Shown here: positions 36,520-45,732 of the stretch, piece by piece
How positions within the stretch are numbered: position 1 is the stretch's first letter
Layout of the letters: every line of letters starts with the position of its first letter
NCBI RefSeq assembly: GCF_009712035.1
Contig: NZ_VILB01000011.1
Coordinates: forward strand, 507,068 to 571,067
Length of the DNA: 64,000 nucleotides
Reading direction: 5' to 3'
DNA from: Anabaena sp. UHCC 0187
GTDB lineage: Bacteria; Cyanobacteriota; Cyanobacteriia; Cyanobacteriales; Nostocaceae
Notes under the pieces: model-generated
Seen by the model: the letters and a program-made list of their open reading frames with translations, nothing else
What the model was told of the DNA's origin: nothing
Database searches by the model: none
Translations under genes and position numbers: made by a program

Positions 36520-37602
36520 GTGCAAGATAGCATATCAGTGTCAGAACCAAATCTATATTCACAGCGCAATCAGTCACACCATATCCGCATAGGCGTGATT
36601 GGGGTTGGCAACATGGGACAACATCATACCCGCGTGCTGAGTTCCATGAAAGATGTGGAACTAGTCGGTGTTTCCGATATTAACGTCGAACGTGGTTTAG
36701 AAACTGCCAGCAAATACAAAGCCCGTTTTTTTGAAGATTACTGCGACTTACTACCCCACGTAGACGCAATTTGTGTGGCTGTACCTACACGGCTCCACTA
36801 TGCTGTGGGTATCAACTGTTTGTTAGCAGGAATCCATGTTTTAATTGAAAAACCGATAGCAGCTAGTATTTCTGAGGCAGAATCTCTAGTTAACGCTGCG
36901 GCAGAATCTCAGTGTATTTTGCAAGTTGGTCACATTGAGCGATTCAATCCCGCATTTAGGGAACTTAGTCAAGTCCTCAAAACCGAGGAAGTTTTGGCTT
37001 TAGAATCTCACCGCATGAGTCCTTATTCAGCGCGGGCGAATGATGTTTCCGTAGTGCTGGATTTAATGATCCATGACATTGATTTACTACTAGAATTAGC
37101 TGCCTCACCAGTGGTGAAATTGACTGCCAGTGGGACTCGTTCCTTAGACTCAGGTTATTTAGATTATGTGACAGCGACATTGGGCTTTGCCAATGGTGTT
37201 GTTGCTACTCTGACGGCCAGCAAAGTTACTCACCGCAAAATTCGCCGCATAGTTGCCCATTGTAAAAATTCCTTTACAGAAGCAGATTTTCTCAATAATG
37301 AGATTTTAGTACATCGGCAAACCGCCATCAATCCTCATCTTGACAACCAAAAAGTCTTATATAGACAAGATGGTTTAATCGAAAAGGTTTATACCAGTAA
37401 TGTTCAACCTCTCAGTGCAGAGTTAGAGCATTTTGTCAACTGTGTGCGTGGTGGTAATCAGCCTTCTGTGGGTGGGGAACAAGCTCTTAAAGCTTTGCGC
37501 TTGGCTAGTTTAATTGAGCAGATGGCTTTAGAAGAAAGGGTTTGGAACCCATTAGAGTGGTCTTCGGAATCGAGAGTCCAATCTTTGACATCAACTATTT
37601 AG
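36520..37602 (+). CDS. Gfo/Idh/MocA-family NAD(P)-dependent oxidoreductase
   Basis: About 360 residues. The Rossmann segment RIGVIGVGNMGQHHTRVL gives GxGxxG, and EKPIA holds the catalytic-site lysine; GHIERFNPAF is typical of sugar dehydrogenases of this family. The GTG at 36520 is preferred because GAGGAG lies eight bases before it; an in-frame TTG at 36496 is the alternative. The substrate, perhaps a nucleotide sugar or sugar derivative, is not determined by the sequence. Confidence 0.9.
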   Translation: MQDSISVSEPNLYSQRNQSHHIRIGVIGVGNMGQHHTRVLSSMKDVELVGVSDINVERGLETASKYKARFFEDYCDLLPHVDAICVAVPTRLHYAVGINCLLAGIHVLIEKPIAASISEAESLVNAAAESQCILQVGHIERFNPAFRELSQVLKTEEVLALESHRMSPYSARANDVSVVLDLMIHDIDLLLELAASPVVKLTASGTRSLDSGYLDYVTATLGFANGVVATLTASKVTHRKIRRIVAHCKNSFTEADFLNNEILVHRQTAINPHLDNQKVLYRQDGLIEKVYTSNVQPLSAELEHFVNCVRGGNQPSVGGEQALKALRLASLIEQMALEERVWNPLEWSSESRVQSLTSTI

Positions 37603-37950
37603 CTAACACTGGCAGTGGGGGGAATTAATGATTGTTTCTCCCACTATTACAAGTGGAGACTGGGAATTTATCCGCAACTCCTCTGGAAGTCATTTTAGGA
37701 GTGAAAGTAGGACTGCTTGCTATAGTGTTTATTTGTCGGCAACTCAAGTAAAAGCGTAAAAACACCAAATCAGGAATAAAACCTTGACACCTGCCTAAAA
37801 CTGCCATCATAAATGCTAAATCATAAAAAATTGACCATCGCCCATTATCAATTTTGACGTATTTCTAGTTACACTTAACCCAGTCTAAAATTTTTTGTAG
37901 CTCACCTTTTTGTAAGATGAGCGTGATAACTTTTTACAGAGGAGCTTTCA
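37603..37950. other. Leader region of the actin-like gene
   Basis: 348 bp holding a hairpin GCTCACCTT (37900-37908) with AAGATGAGC (37914-37922) and a strong GAGGAG site before the ATG at 37951. No run of direct repeats like a plasmid parC centromere is visible. Confidence 0.6.
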
Positions 37951-39102
37951 ATGACAGACCAACCCTCCGCAGCTACGCCAATGAATGCCGCTGCGATTCC
38001 CATGAACCGAGTTCCAGCAGCATCCACACCTATGAATGCTGGATCTGCAAAGCCAGCCAATGTTTCCGGTAAAACTATTCTCAGTGTGGATTTAGGTAGA
38101 ACCTCCACAAAGACCTGTGTGAGCCGTGAACCTGGTAATGTGGCTTTCATTTCTTCTAATGTGAAGCGAATGTCAATTGAGCAAGTTCGCGGTGGTGTAT
38201 TTGAAGCTAAGGCAACTGACCCACTAATGGATTTGTGGCTGGAATACCAAGGTACTGGCTATGCTGTTGGGCAATTAGCCGCCGATTTTGGCGCAAGTCT
38301 TGGTGTTGGCCAATCTAAAGTAGAGGATGCACTGATCAAAGTGTTATCATCTGCCGGGTACTTTAAACTTAAAGATGAAATTGCGGTTGTCCTCGGTCTA
38401 CCTTTCTTATCTTTGGAACAATTTGAAAAAGAAAAGGCACAGTTAACTAGCTTGGTAACTGGACCTCATGTAGTGAATTTTCGAGGTGAATCTTTATCTT
38501 TGAACATTACTAAAGTCTGGGTAATGCCTGAAGGATATGGTAGTTTGCTGTGGTCAGAAACTCAACCGAATAAAGCAACAGCAGTTCCCGATTTTACAAA
38601 AATATCTGTGGGGATTGTTGATATTGGCCACCAAACCATTGATATGCTCATGGTGGATAATTTCCGCTTTGCCAGAGCCGCTTCTAAAAGTGAAGACTTT
38701 GGGATGAGCAAGTTTTATGAAATGGTAGCTGCGGAAATAGGCGGCGCTGATAGTCAATCTTTAGCATTAATTTCTGCGGTTAATAAGCCTAAAGGCGATC
38801 GCTTTTACCGTCCCAAAGGTGCTAGTAAGCCTACTAATTTGGATGATTTTCTCCCCAATTTGACAGAGCAGTTTTCACGGGAAATCTGCTCTCGTGTGTT
38901 AGCGTGGTTGCCAGAGCGGGTAACTGATGTGATTATTACAGGTGGTGGTGGAGAGTTTTTCTGGGAAGATATACAACGTCTGCTCAAGGAAGCTCAAATC
39001 AACGCTTATTTAGCTGCACCTTCTCGGCAGGCCAATGCTTTGGGGCAGTATATTTATGGAGAAGCGCAATTATCTGCTGCTAGTCGCTCTGCTAGGTCAT
39101 AA
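37951..39102 (+). CDS. ParM/StbA-family actin-like ATPase
   Basis: 383 residues. Actin-fold ATP site motifs are intact: phosphate-1 ILSVDLGRTSTKT (43-54; Asp47, Gly49), phosphate-2 GIVDIGHQTIDM (221-232; Asp224, Gly226) and the adenosine motif ITGGGGEFF (329-337). A 40-residue Ala/Pro extension precedes the fold and repeats Pro-Met-Asn at 10-12, 17-19 and 27-29. ParM proteins polymerise with ATP; plasmid ones push DNA via ParR. The 3' neighbour, 5 bp later, is ParR-like, so the pair is one unit. The flanks are housekeeping genes, so it appears chromosomal. Confidence 0.88.
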   Translation: MTDQPSAATPMNAAAIPMNRVPAASTPMNAGSAKPANVSGKTILSVDLGRTSTKTCVSREPGNVAFISSNVKRMSIEQVRGGVFEAKATDPLMDLWLEYQGTGYAVGQLAADFGASLGVGQSKVEDALIKVLSSAGYFKLKDEIAVVLGLPFLSLEQFEKEKAQLTSLVTGPHVVNFRGESLSLNITKVWVMPEGYGSLLWSETQPNKATAVPDFTKISVGIVDIGHQTIDMLMVDNFRFARAASKSEDFGMSKFYEMVAAEIGGADSQSLALISAVNKPKGDRFYRPKGASKPTNLDDFLPNLTEQFSREICSRVLAWLPERVTDVIITGGGGEFFWEDIQRLLKEAQINAYLAAPSRQANALGQYIYGEAQLSAASRSARS

Positions 39103-39107
39103 AACTG

Positions 39108-39587
39108 ATGTTCCAATGGTCAAAAAAGGTAGTTAAATCCGTTACGTTCAATCCAGACATTGCTGATGAAAGCTTGTTAGCGCAGGTGGAAAACTACTTA
39201 GAGGCACAGCCAGATAAAACTTTTAGCGACCTATGTAAAGAGGCTCTCTGGAAAGTTTTATGTGTCCCAGAATCTGTACAACCAGCTTCTAATACAGCAA
39301 GTATAACTACGGTTGAACAAAAAATTGGTGAGATGCAACGTCAAATGGCAGGTTTTGAGGAACGCTTTTTTATGAGGGAGTCCCATCGTTTGGAGGCTAT
39401 GGAAAGTCAAATGTTGCAACTTACTCAACAAGTCGCAAAGTTGGCAGTCATCCTGAATCAGCAACCACTTACTTATATTCCTCCTGATAGCGTTAGCGTG
39501 GCCCAAGGCATACCAGAACATAAATCTGAACCTCAAGAATTAGACCCTGTAATTAGTCGTATTGGTCAATTTCTTGATGATTTCTAA
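39108..39587 (+). CDS. ParR-like partner of the actin-like protein
   Basis: 159 residues, starting 5 bp after the actin-like gene. Residues 9-50 fit a ribbon-helix-helix pattern (VKSVTFNP strand, helix ADESLLAQVENYLEA, then FSDLCKEALWKVL), as in ParR. Before it lies MFQWSKKVVK, short, aromatic and basic, a possible membrane-binding amphipathic segment. A coiled coil follows (about 68-115), then a Pro-rich linker and an acidic C-terminal peptide (SRIGQFLDDF), the type of tail by which ParR binds ParM. No database match was made; the call rests on layout and motifs. Confidence 0.75.
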   Translation: MFQWSKKVVKSVTFNPDIADESLLAQVENYLEAQPDKTFSDLCKEALWKVLCVPESVQPASNTASITTVEQKIGEMQRQMAGFEERFFMRESHRLEAMESQMLQLTQQVAKLAVILNQQPLTYIPPDSVSVAQGIPEHKSEPQELDPVISRIGQFLDDF

Positions 39588-39807
39588 GAAAAGACCGGGT
39601 TTTTACTTTGAGAAAAACTCTTAACTAAACTACCGTAAGTCCCACCACTAAGCTATTTCAGCATTATTGGTGGGATATTTCGTGTAAAAATTAAAAATTA
39701 GCAAAAATCCCTACTACATCACGGCGTAAATATAGCAACCATTTTAAATCGCCAAAAATCCCACTGTATATTACTTTTGACTTCCACCCTGCGGTACTAC
39801 CCTCTAT

Positions 39808-40389
39808 CTAAAGTTTTTGGATTTTCCATAAATAGCTAGATAGCAAATTGGTCACGATATGAGCAACTATTGGTAATAACAAGTTGCCACTTAATAGGGC
39901 GCTATAACCTAAAATAATACCAATTATAGTTGCCCAAATTACATAAGGCCATTGTTCGGAACCGCTAAGGTGTAAAACTCCAAAACAAAGACTTGATACT
40001 ATCACAGCGGTATGATCTCCACCTAAAGCGGGTAGCATTACACCTCGAAATAATAATTCTTCACTTAAACCGGGGAGTAATCCTAACCAAATTAAGTCCG
40101 GTAAAGCTAGAGGTTTGAGAACCATTTCTAGATAAGAATCTGCACTTTTACGATAAGGAGGAAAAAGGCGATAAGCTAAACCACTTAACATGGTAATGAT
40201 TATGCCTAAACTAATTCCTAATAATAAGTCTTGTTCGCGCCAATGCCACTTAAAGAGAATAATGTTACCCCAGCGCAACCATAACTTGGCAACTATCCAG
40301 AGAATAATCGCAGTTACACCCATTGCTACTAAAACTTGGGTACGTGATAGGTAAGGAATTTCTGGTTCTTGATTTTGTTGTTCAACCAC
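39808..40389 (-). CDS. CPBP-family intramembrane glutamic protease
   Basis: 193 residues, multi-helix, with the family motifs EExxxR (SEELLFRGV), FxxxH (FGVLH) and HxxxN (HIVTN). Members are membrane proteases related to CAAX processing enzymes; targets in cyanobacteria are mostly unknown. Tail-to-tail with the ParR-like gene; a heptamer tract lies upstream of its start. Confidence 0.92.
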   Translation of the reverse strand: MVEQQNQEPEIPYLSRTQVLVAMGVTAIILWIVAKLWLRWGNIILFKWHWREQDLLLGISLGIIITMLSGLAYRLFPPYRKSADSYLEMVLKPLALPDLIWLGLLPGLSEELLFRGVMLPALGGDHTAVIVSSLCFGVLHLSGSEQWPYVIWATIIGIILGYSALLSGNLLLPIVAHIVTNLLSSYLWKIQKL

Positions 40390-40407
40390 GGGAATTTAGA
40401 TAAATAA

Positions 40408-40462
40408 TGGTAATTGATGATTGGTAATTGGTAATTGGTAATTGGTAATTAGTGATTGTTAA
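40408..40462. repeat. Tandem heptamer tract (TTGGTAA)
   Basis: About six TTGGTAA/TTAGTGA-type units between the CPBP gene start and the DUF3326 gene end. Confidence 0.85.
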
Positions 40463-40504
40463 TTCCCCTGTTTCCTATACATTTCTAATTAGCAACTTCC
40501 GTTA

Positions 40505-41548
40505 TTACCAATTACTAGTGACTAATGAGCCAAGATTAATACCTGCTTTATCAGCGACTAATAGGCCGACTGCTTCCAAGTATGAGTTTACCTGTAAGGT
40601 TGGAATTCTTAACATGGGAGCAGAAACTTGGATTAAGGTTTTATTTTCTGCAACTGTAATTATTTGACATTGTTTTTGGCTTAAGCTCAATAAAGCACTG
40701 CTTCCACAAGCAGTGGCAGGAATAATTACAGCATCAACTTGATTCGCCCAAATATCAGTTGATAAAGAATTTTGAACTTCTGTATTCATGATAAATTGCG
40801 GGGCGTTACTTAACCCAACTAAAACACAAGGTAAGAATGTGTAACCTATTTCTTCAGCCGCTGCACGGGGTGATAAATTGGGGGCTGGGGGGGCAGCAGC
40901 AAGGGCGGGAGCATGGGCGCAGGGAATTTTAAAAGTTCTAACTAATAAATGGCTAATGACAGCTTCTGCACCTGCTAGAGGGTCTACTCCTTCACCTTGG
41001 CGATAGTTTTGAACTGCGATTTCGTCCATGTCGTCGGGGAACCGGGTAACAACTGCGATCGCTTCGGCTTTTTCTTCTATAATTAATTTCTCAGCAGCCC
41101 GTAATAAACTATCAGGATTCCCTATTGTTCCCCAACTTGTCCCTGATGGAGAAGTTCGTAATTCTACGTTTAAAGGTGCATCAGTAATAACATGATTTGT
41201 AATATTTAATCCTAGGGTGGCTTTGGCTGCGTCGGCTACCTGCAAGTGTCGCAGCATTAATTCTGGTTCGATACCCTGGTCTAAAAGTAAACCTACTCTA
41301 TTACTACGAACGGGACGTAAACCCCATTCTCCAGCCGCAAATTTATCTAAACCATAACCTTCAACATAGAAAGTGTTGGGAATGTTCCAGTATAAACTTG
41401 CGCCGTTCATGACATTGGGATGAGTAATCAAGCGATCGCATACCTGTGATATAACTCTAGCTACTGGTAACGCATCACCAGCATAACCGCCAATGGCTGC
41501 CCCAATGCCTGTGGGTATAATTAAAATTACGGTATATGGTTTGTACAT
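40505..41548 (-). CDS. DUF3326 protein, function unknown
   Basis: 347 residues, with a strand-loop opening VILIIPTGIGAAIGGYAGDA that looks like a nucleotide- or phosphate-binding glycine loop, then HPNVMNGASLYW, VTRFPDD and a cysteine-containing PATACGSSALLSL. The order of features matches DUF3326 of cyanobacteria and plants as I recall it. No enzyme activity can be assigned. Confidence 0.8.
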   Translation of the reverse strand: MYKPYTVILIIPTGIGAAIGGYAGDALPVARVISQVCDRLITHPNVMNGASLYWNIPNTFYVEGYGLDKFAAGEWGLRPVRSNRVGLLLDQGIEPELMLRHLQVADAAKATLGLNITNHVITDAPLNVELRTSPSGTSWGTIGNPDSLLRAAEKLIIEEKAEAIAVVTRFPDDMDEIAVQNYRQGEGVDPLAGAEAVISHLLVRTFKIPCAHAPALAAAPPAPNLSPRAAAEEIGYTFLPCVLVGLSNAPQFIMNTEVQNSLSTDIWANQVDAVIIPATACGSSALLSLSQKQCQIITVAENKTLIQVSAPMLRIPTLQVNSYLEAVGLLVADKAGINLGSLVTSNW

Positions 41549-41717
41549 AGTTAATAATCAGTGCTAATTTGTAGCAAAATTTAGGAGTTTACCTAAACCC
41601 AATAAATCAGAACAAATTAGTTTAAAATGAAATTACAGTTAATAGATTTTAGTTGAAAAAATGTGCGATCGCTTGGTATGATTATAGGCGATCGCTACCT
41701 ATTAATTATTAAATTAA

Positions 41718-41900
41718 TTAGTGAACATTTTGACTTGTAACTACAGCTTCCACTGTTGCGGTTTGTTGTTCTTCGTCAATAGCGGTAATAGCCCAACGCA
41801 GAGGTTCACCTTGTTTTTGCAATTCCGCTGTAATGGCTTTTTCTAACTCGGTTGGGGTTTCTTGTAATTCGATTTCGGCTGTAATAAAGTGAGTTGTCAT
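41718..41900 (-). CDS. Small conserved-looking protein next to ferredoxin
   Basis: 60 residues from the ATG at 41900, chosen because GGAT lies just before it and because the upstream residues of the longer frame look non-coding. Acidic with a strand-helix-strand pattern (THFITAEIELQETPTELEKAI..RWAITAIDEEQQTATVEAVV). It follows the ferredoxin gene in the same direction and may be co-transcribed. Function unknown. Two HIP1 sites 15 bp apart lie downstream. Confidence 0.65.
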   Translation of the reverse strand: MTTHFITAEIELQETPTELEKAITAELQKQGEPLRWAITAIDEEQQTATVEAVVTSQNVH

Positions 41901-41974
41901 GATCCTAAATCCTTTGTATTTGTGATTTTGAGAATACAGCAATTTTTGGGACATTGGTAATTATCAATTATTAC

Positions 41975-42292
41975 CTAGGCTTTACCAAATTGCGCTTGAT
42001 AAACGATGTCTTCTTTTTCTGTTTCAATTTTTAAATCAGAAAGAGGTTTAGCAACACAAAGTAGTGCATAGCCTTGTTTTTGCAATTCTGGACTTACACC
42101 CATACCATCTGCTTGTTCTACAGTTCCTTCCGTAACCAAAGCCGCACAAGTTGTGCAAACACCAGCGCCGCAAGAAGTCGGTAAGTCTAAACCAATAGCT
42201 GAAGCGGCTGTGAGGATAACTTCATTTTCGGGAACTTGCAGAGTATATTTTGTACCTTGGTGGTTAATTTCTACGGTGTAAGTTTTGGACAT
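41975..42292 (-). CDS. Plant-type [2Fe-2S] ferredoxin
   Basis: 105 residues from the ATG at 42292. The cluster ligands are Cys41, Cys46, Cys49 and Cys79 (SCGAGVCTTC..LLC), the plant-type C-x4-C-x2-C spacing. Compared with photosynthetic PetF the C-terminus is longer (KIETEKEDIVYQAQFGKA), so it is likely a minor, specialised ferredoxin. It precedes the 60-residue gene on the same strand. Confidence 0.93.
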   Translation of the reverse strand: MSKTYTVEINHQGTKYTLQVPENEVILTAASAIGLDLPTSCGAGVCTTCAALVTEGTVEQADGMGVSPELQKQGYALLCVAKPLSDLKIETEKEDIVYQAQFGKA

Positions 42293-42685
42293 ATTATATA
42301 GCAGCAACTTTTGACAACGGACAAATATCTTATTCTACCTGATAATATATAGTAATCTTGTCTGATTTGCGAAAGTTTATCTTTTTTAATGTTGCTAACT
42401 TTTTAGAGGATACTGTGCCATTAACTAATTAATTTATATCCGTATATATGGATAATATATTATAATTAATTAGTAGCTATTGTATCAAAATAGATTAATT
42501 GACAGATGAGGCTTTTGTCTAAATCAGGATGTCCAGGATTAAAGGATTTACAGGATAGAATGTAGAATGATTTTGATAATCTCAATTCAGAAAATTATGA
42601 ACATAATATCATTCAACAATGGGTAATTGGTAAATAACATCCTGTACATCCTCAAATCCTGGAAATCCTGATTCAGACAAATAAA
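42293..42685. other. Intergenic region carrying a MITE-like element
   Basis: 393 bp between photolyase and ferredoxin genes; most of it is the 162-bp inverted-repeat element at 42517-42678. The remainder is A/T-rich and should contain the ferredoxin promoter. Confidence 0.65.
42517..42678. mobile_element. MITE-like element with 40-bp terminal inverted repeats
   Basis: The left end (42517-42556, beginning GTCTAAATCAGGATGTCC) and the right end (42639-42678) are reverse complements at 35 of 40 positions by hand count. Each end contains several AGGAT/CAGGAT units. The 82-bp centre has no open frame. It ends 8 bp from the photolyase stop codon. Confidence 0.75.
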
Positions 42686-44122
42686 TTAACTAACAGCTTT
42701 TTGTTGCTGATATATTTGTTTAAATAAAGCTTGCTGTTTTTGATGATCAACAATTGGTTTGGGATAATTAACACGATGACATTCTAAAGGGGGAATTTTC
42801 CCAGTTACCAAATATTCTGTATCTATAGAACGCAATTCTGACACCCATTGACGAATATATTCTGCTTCTGCATCAAATTTTTGAGTTTGACTCGCTGGGT
42901 TAAAAATGCGTAATGGTTGGGGGTCCATACCACTAGAAGCACTCCATTGCCAACCTCCATTATTAGCAGATAAATCACCATCAATGAGTTTCTGCATGAA
43001 ATATTTTTCTCCCCATTGAGGATTAATAATTAAATCTTTAGTCAAAAAACTCGCCACTATCATTCTACATCTATTGTGCATCCAGCCGGTTTCATTTAAT
43101 TGCCGCATAGCCGCATCAACTATTGGATAACCTGTTTTTCCCTCACACCAAGCTTGAAAATATGTTTCATTATTTCGCCAAGGGAAGGTTTTAAAAGTAT
43201 CTCTATATGCACCAGTAGCTAAGGCTGGAAAATGGTACATAGCGTGTTGATAAAATTCCCGCCATGCTAATTCTTTTTGCCATGTTTGGATACTGGCATT
43301 TACTTCTTCACTATTACTATTGGCTAATGCTTCTATAGTAGCTTCCCAAATAGTTCTCATCCCAATGACACCAAACTTCAAAGCCGCACTTAATTGAGAT
43401 GTACCATCAATTGCGGGAAAATTCCGCTGTTCTTGATATTCATTAATAGCAGATTTTGCAAAATTATCTAATCGTGCTTGTGCTGCCAATTCTCCGGGAG
43501 AAATTATTAATTCTGTATCCCAAATAAAACCTAAATCTTCAGCAGAAGGTAAATTAATTGTTCCCGCTTGTTGAGAAATTTCTTGTTCTTTAGCTGTTAA
43601 ACCTTCAATATTTGCTAAAGTTTTAACGGGTTTAGCTTTAGATTTAGTAATCCAATTTTTCCAGAAAGGAGTATAAACAGTATAGGGAGTTTTTGCACCG
43701 CTAAAAATTTCCGTTGGAGAGTGCAATAATTGATCCCAATTGTGAGTAAGAAACTCAATTCCTTGAACTTTCAAAGCATCAATTACTGCTAAATCTCGTA
43801 TTTGGGAATAAGGTTCAACATCCCAATTCCAAAATACAGCTTTAGCTTTTAATGCTGCTGCTAACTTAGGGATTGCGATGATAGGATCATTTTGTAAAAT
43901 CAATAATTGACTACCCGCTTGCCGATATCTTTCTTGAAGTGCTTGCAAACAGCCAAGCATATATTTTACCCTAGCAGGAGCAATATCATCACTTTCGAGA
44001 ATCTGGGGATCTAAACAAAACACACCCACAATCTTCGCACTTTTTTCTCTAGCCGCAGCCAGTCCCGTATGATCAGAAATGCGTAAATCCCGACGATGCC
44101 AAAACAAAATTAGATCAGACAT
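42686..44122 (-). CDS. phr: Deoxyribodipyrimidine photolyase (class I, CPD type)
   Basis: 478 residues. The N-terminal antenna domain starts [15 protein letters not shown]; the C-terminal FAD domain contains [34 protein letters not shown] and [23 protein letters not shown], all hallmarks of class I CPD photolyases, which use light to split cyclobutane dimers. The second chromophore is probably a deazaflavin (8-HDF), as in other cyanobacteria. An AGAGGT site before the ATG comes from the end of a CGCAAAG-family repeat. Confidence 0.95.
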   Translation of the reverse strand: MSDLILFWHRRDLRISDHTGLAAAREKSAKIVGVFCLDPQILESDDIAPARVKYMLGCLQALQERYRQAGSQLLILQNDPIIAIPKLAAALKAKAVFWNWDVEPYSQIRDLAVIDALKVQGIEFLTHNWDQLLHSPTEIFSGAKTPYTVYTPFWKNWITKSKAKPVKTLANIEGLTAKEQEISQQAGTINLPSAEDLGFIWDTELIISPGELAAQARLDNFAKSAINEYQEQRNFPAIDGTSQLSAALKFGVIGMRTIWEATIEALANSNSEEVNASIQTWQKELAWREFYQHAMYHFPALATGAYRDTFKTFPWRNNETYFQAWCEGKTGYPIVDAAMRQLNETGWMHNRCRMIVASFLTKDLIINPQWGEKYFMQKLIDGDLSANNGGWQWSASSGMDPQPLRIFNPASQTQKFDAEAEYIRQWVSELRSIDTEYLVTGKIPPLECHRVNYPKPIVDHQKQQALFKQIYQQQKAVS

Positions 44123-44133
44123 CTATTTTTCTT

Positions 44134-44164
44134 TACCTCTGCGCCCTCTGCGCCTCTGCGGTTA
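44134..44164. repeat. CGCAAAG-family repeat, copy E (before phr)
   Basis: CCTCTGCGCCCTCTGCGCC then TCTGCGG; on the minus strand it gives an AGAGGT site before the photolyase start. Confidence 0.8.
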
Positions 44165-44214
44165 GTTAAAAAGAATAATGCTGGTAAATCAAATAGAAAT
44201 CCTGTAAATTTTAT

Positions 44215-45477
44215 TCAATTATACCAAACTTGCACAACCCGACCAGTAACTTCCTGCCCAAACCAAGGAGTATTATAAGAAAGCGTCTGGAGATTTGCTT
44301 TATTTACATTCCAGACTTGCTGAGGATCAAATAATGTTAATTCAGCTTTTTCACCAGGTTGAATGGCTGTAACCTCTTGTTGTAAACAAGCCGCAGGTTG
44401 ATGACTCAAAACGCGCCATAATTCTAAAGCTGTAAATTCCCCAGTGGCTACGAGATTGTGCCAAAGTAGGGGTAATGCTAATTCTAAACCAATTGCTCCC
44501 GGTGGGGACTCGGAAAAGGCTTGAACTTTTTCCTCATAAGTATAAGGTGCGTGATCAATAGCGATCGCATCTATTACCCCAGTTCTTACCGCTTCCCGCA
44601 AGCATAACATATCGTGATGATTTCCCAAAGGCGGATCTAAATGCAAAGATGTGTGATAACTTCTAACAGATGTTGTATCGAGTAAAACGTGCATCCAGGT
44701 TGTACTAGCAGTAATGGGGACACCTTGAGCTTTGGCTTGAGCGATTAATTCTACACTGCGAGCCGTGGAAACACGCATAATATGGACTGGTGTACCAATA
44801 TCCGCGACTAATTCTAATAAAGCTGCTATCGCTGTTGTTTCCGCACTAGCTGGGATGGGGGGTAAACCTATTCGCAAGGCTTCTGCACCTTCCCGCATTG
44901 TCCCACTGGCTGCTAAATGGCGATCGCATGGCCAAAAAGCCACCGATTTGCCAAAGGGTTGCAGATACTCCAAAACCCGTCTGACTATCCCTAAATTTTC
45001 CCAAGGTTTAGCATCAGTAAAACCCACAACCCCCGCTGTAACTAAATCTGCTACTTCTGTTAACTGTTTACCTGCTAAATCTAAAGTAATTGCCCCCCAG
45101 ATGTGGAGATGAGGACAAGGTTTTTCCCGATCTCTGTGTTGCTGTAGCTGTGCCACCAAAGCAGGTTGATCAATCACTGGTAATGTATCTGGTAAAACAC
45201 CAATTCTAGTAAAACCACCAGCAGCGGCAGCTTGTAAGAAAGAACTGAGGGTTTCTCGTTCTTCAAAACCAGGTTCGCCGGAATGACTATATAAATCAAC
45301 TAATCCAGCCCCAAGAACTAAGCCTTGACAATCACGAATAGAAGTATCAGCACTAAAATCTGTAATTTGTGGGGCGATAGATTGGATATAACCGTCAATA
45401 ATTAATACATCAGCTACAGTGTCAGTTTTCTGGACAGGATCAATTACTCTTACTTGTTTTAATAGTTCTTTAGTCAT
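44215..45477 (-). CDS. Dihydroorotase-like protein, probably non-catalytic
   Basis: 420 residues with the amidohydrolase fold of dihydroorotases, and it would be called pyrC by similarity. The metal site is damaged: the usual DLHVHLREPG reads DLYSHSGEPG (61-70), so one zinc His is Tyr63 and the substrate Arg is Gly67. The conserved HxE reads PCD (183-185), the later His in HxxHVST reads HIMRVST (232-238), while the IDHAP Asp (308) remains. Inactive homologues of this kind (PyrC') are known to support aspartate transcarbamoylase in some bacteria, so a structural role is plausible. No pyrB is adjacent. Confidence 0.8.
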   Translation of the reverse strand: MTKELLKQVRVIDPVQKTDTVADVLIIDGYIQSIAPQITDFSADTSIRDCQGLVLGAGLVDLYSHSGEPGFEERETLSSFLQAAAAGGFTRIGVLPDTLPVIDQPALVAQLQQHRDREKPCPHLHIWGAITLDLAGKQLTEVADLVTAGVVGFTDAKPWENLGIVRRVLEYLQPFGKSVAFWPCDRHLAASGTMREGAEALRIGLPPIPASAETTAIAALLELVADIGTPVHIMRVSTARSVELIAQAKAQGVPITASTTWMHVLLDTTSVRSYHTSLHLDPPLGNHHDMLCLREAVRTGVIDAIAIDHAPYTYEEKVQAFSESPPGAIGLELALPLLWHNLVATGEFTALELWRVLSHQPAACLQQEVTAIQPGEKAELTLFDPQQVWNVNKANLQTLSYNTPWFGQEVTGRVVQVWYN

Positions 45478-45732
45478 GGGGAATATTACTTATCAATGCT
45501 CTAGCCGTTGTCTATTTTACAGTTTGAATATACAAATTGGCGATTTAATACTAGAGCGGGCTAGAAACCCACCCCACAATCAATATATTACTCTTGTGGA
45601 GTAGGCAGCTTTAGACTAAACGCTTATGTCGAAGTCATGTCCGCCCATTTCATATTTAATTGTGTCTACCTGACTAAACAGAATTTTCTGGAATGGAGTA
45701 GACATCTCCGATAAGTAGTTTATTCTTGCAAA

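Noticed and set aside
37625..37810. 61-codon minus-strand frame upstream of the actin-like gene
   Set aside because: Composition does not look like a protein and no start signal is seen.
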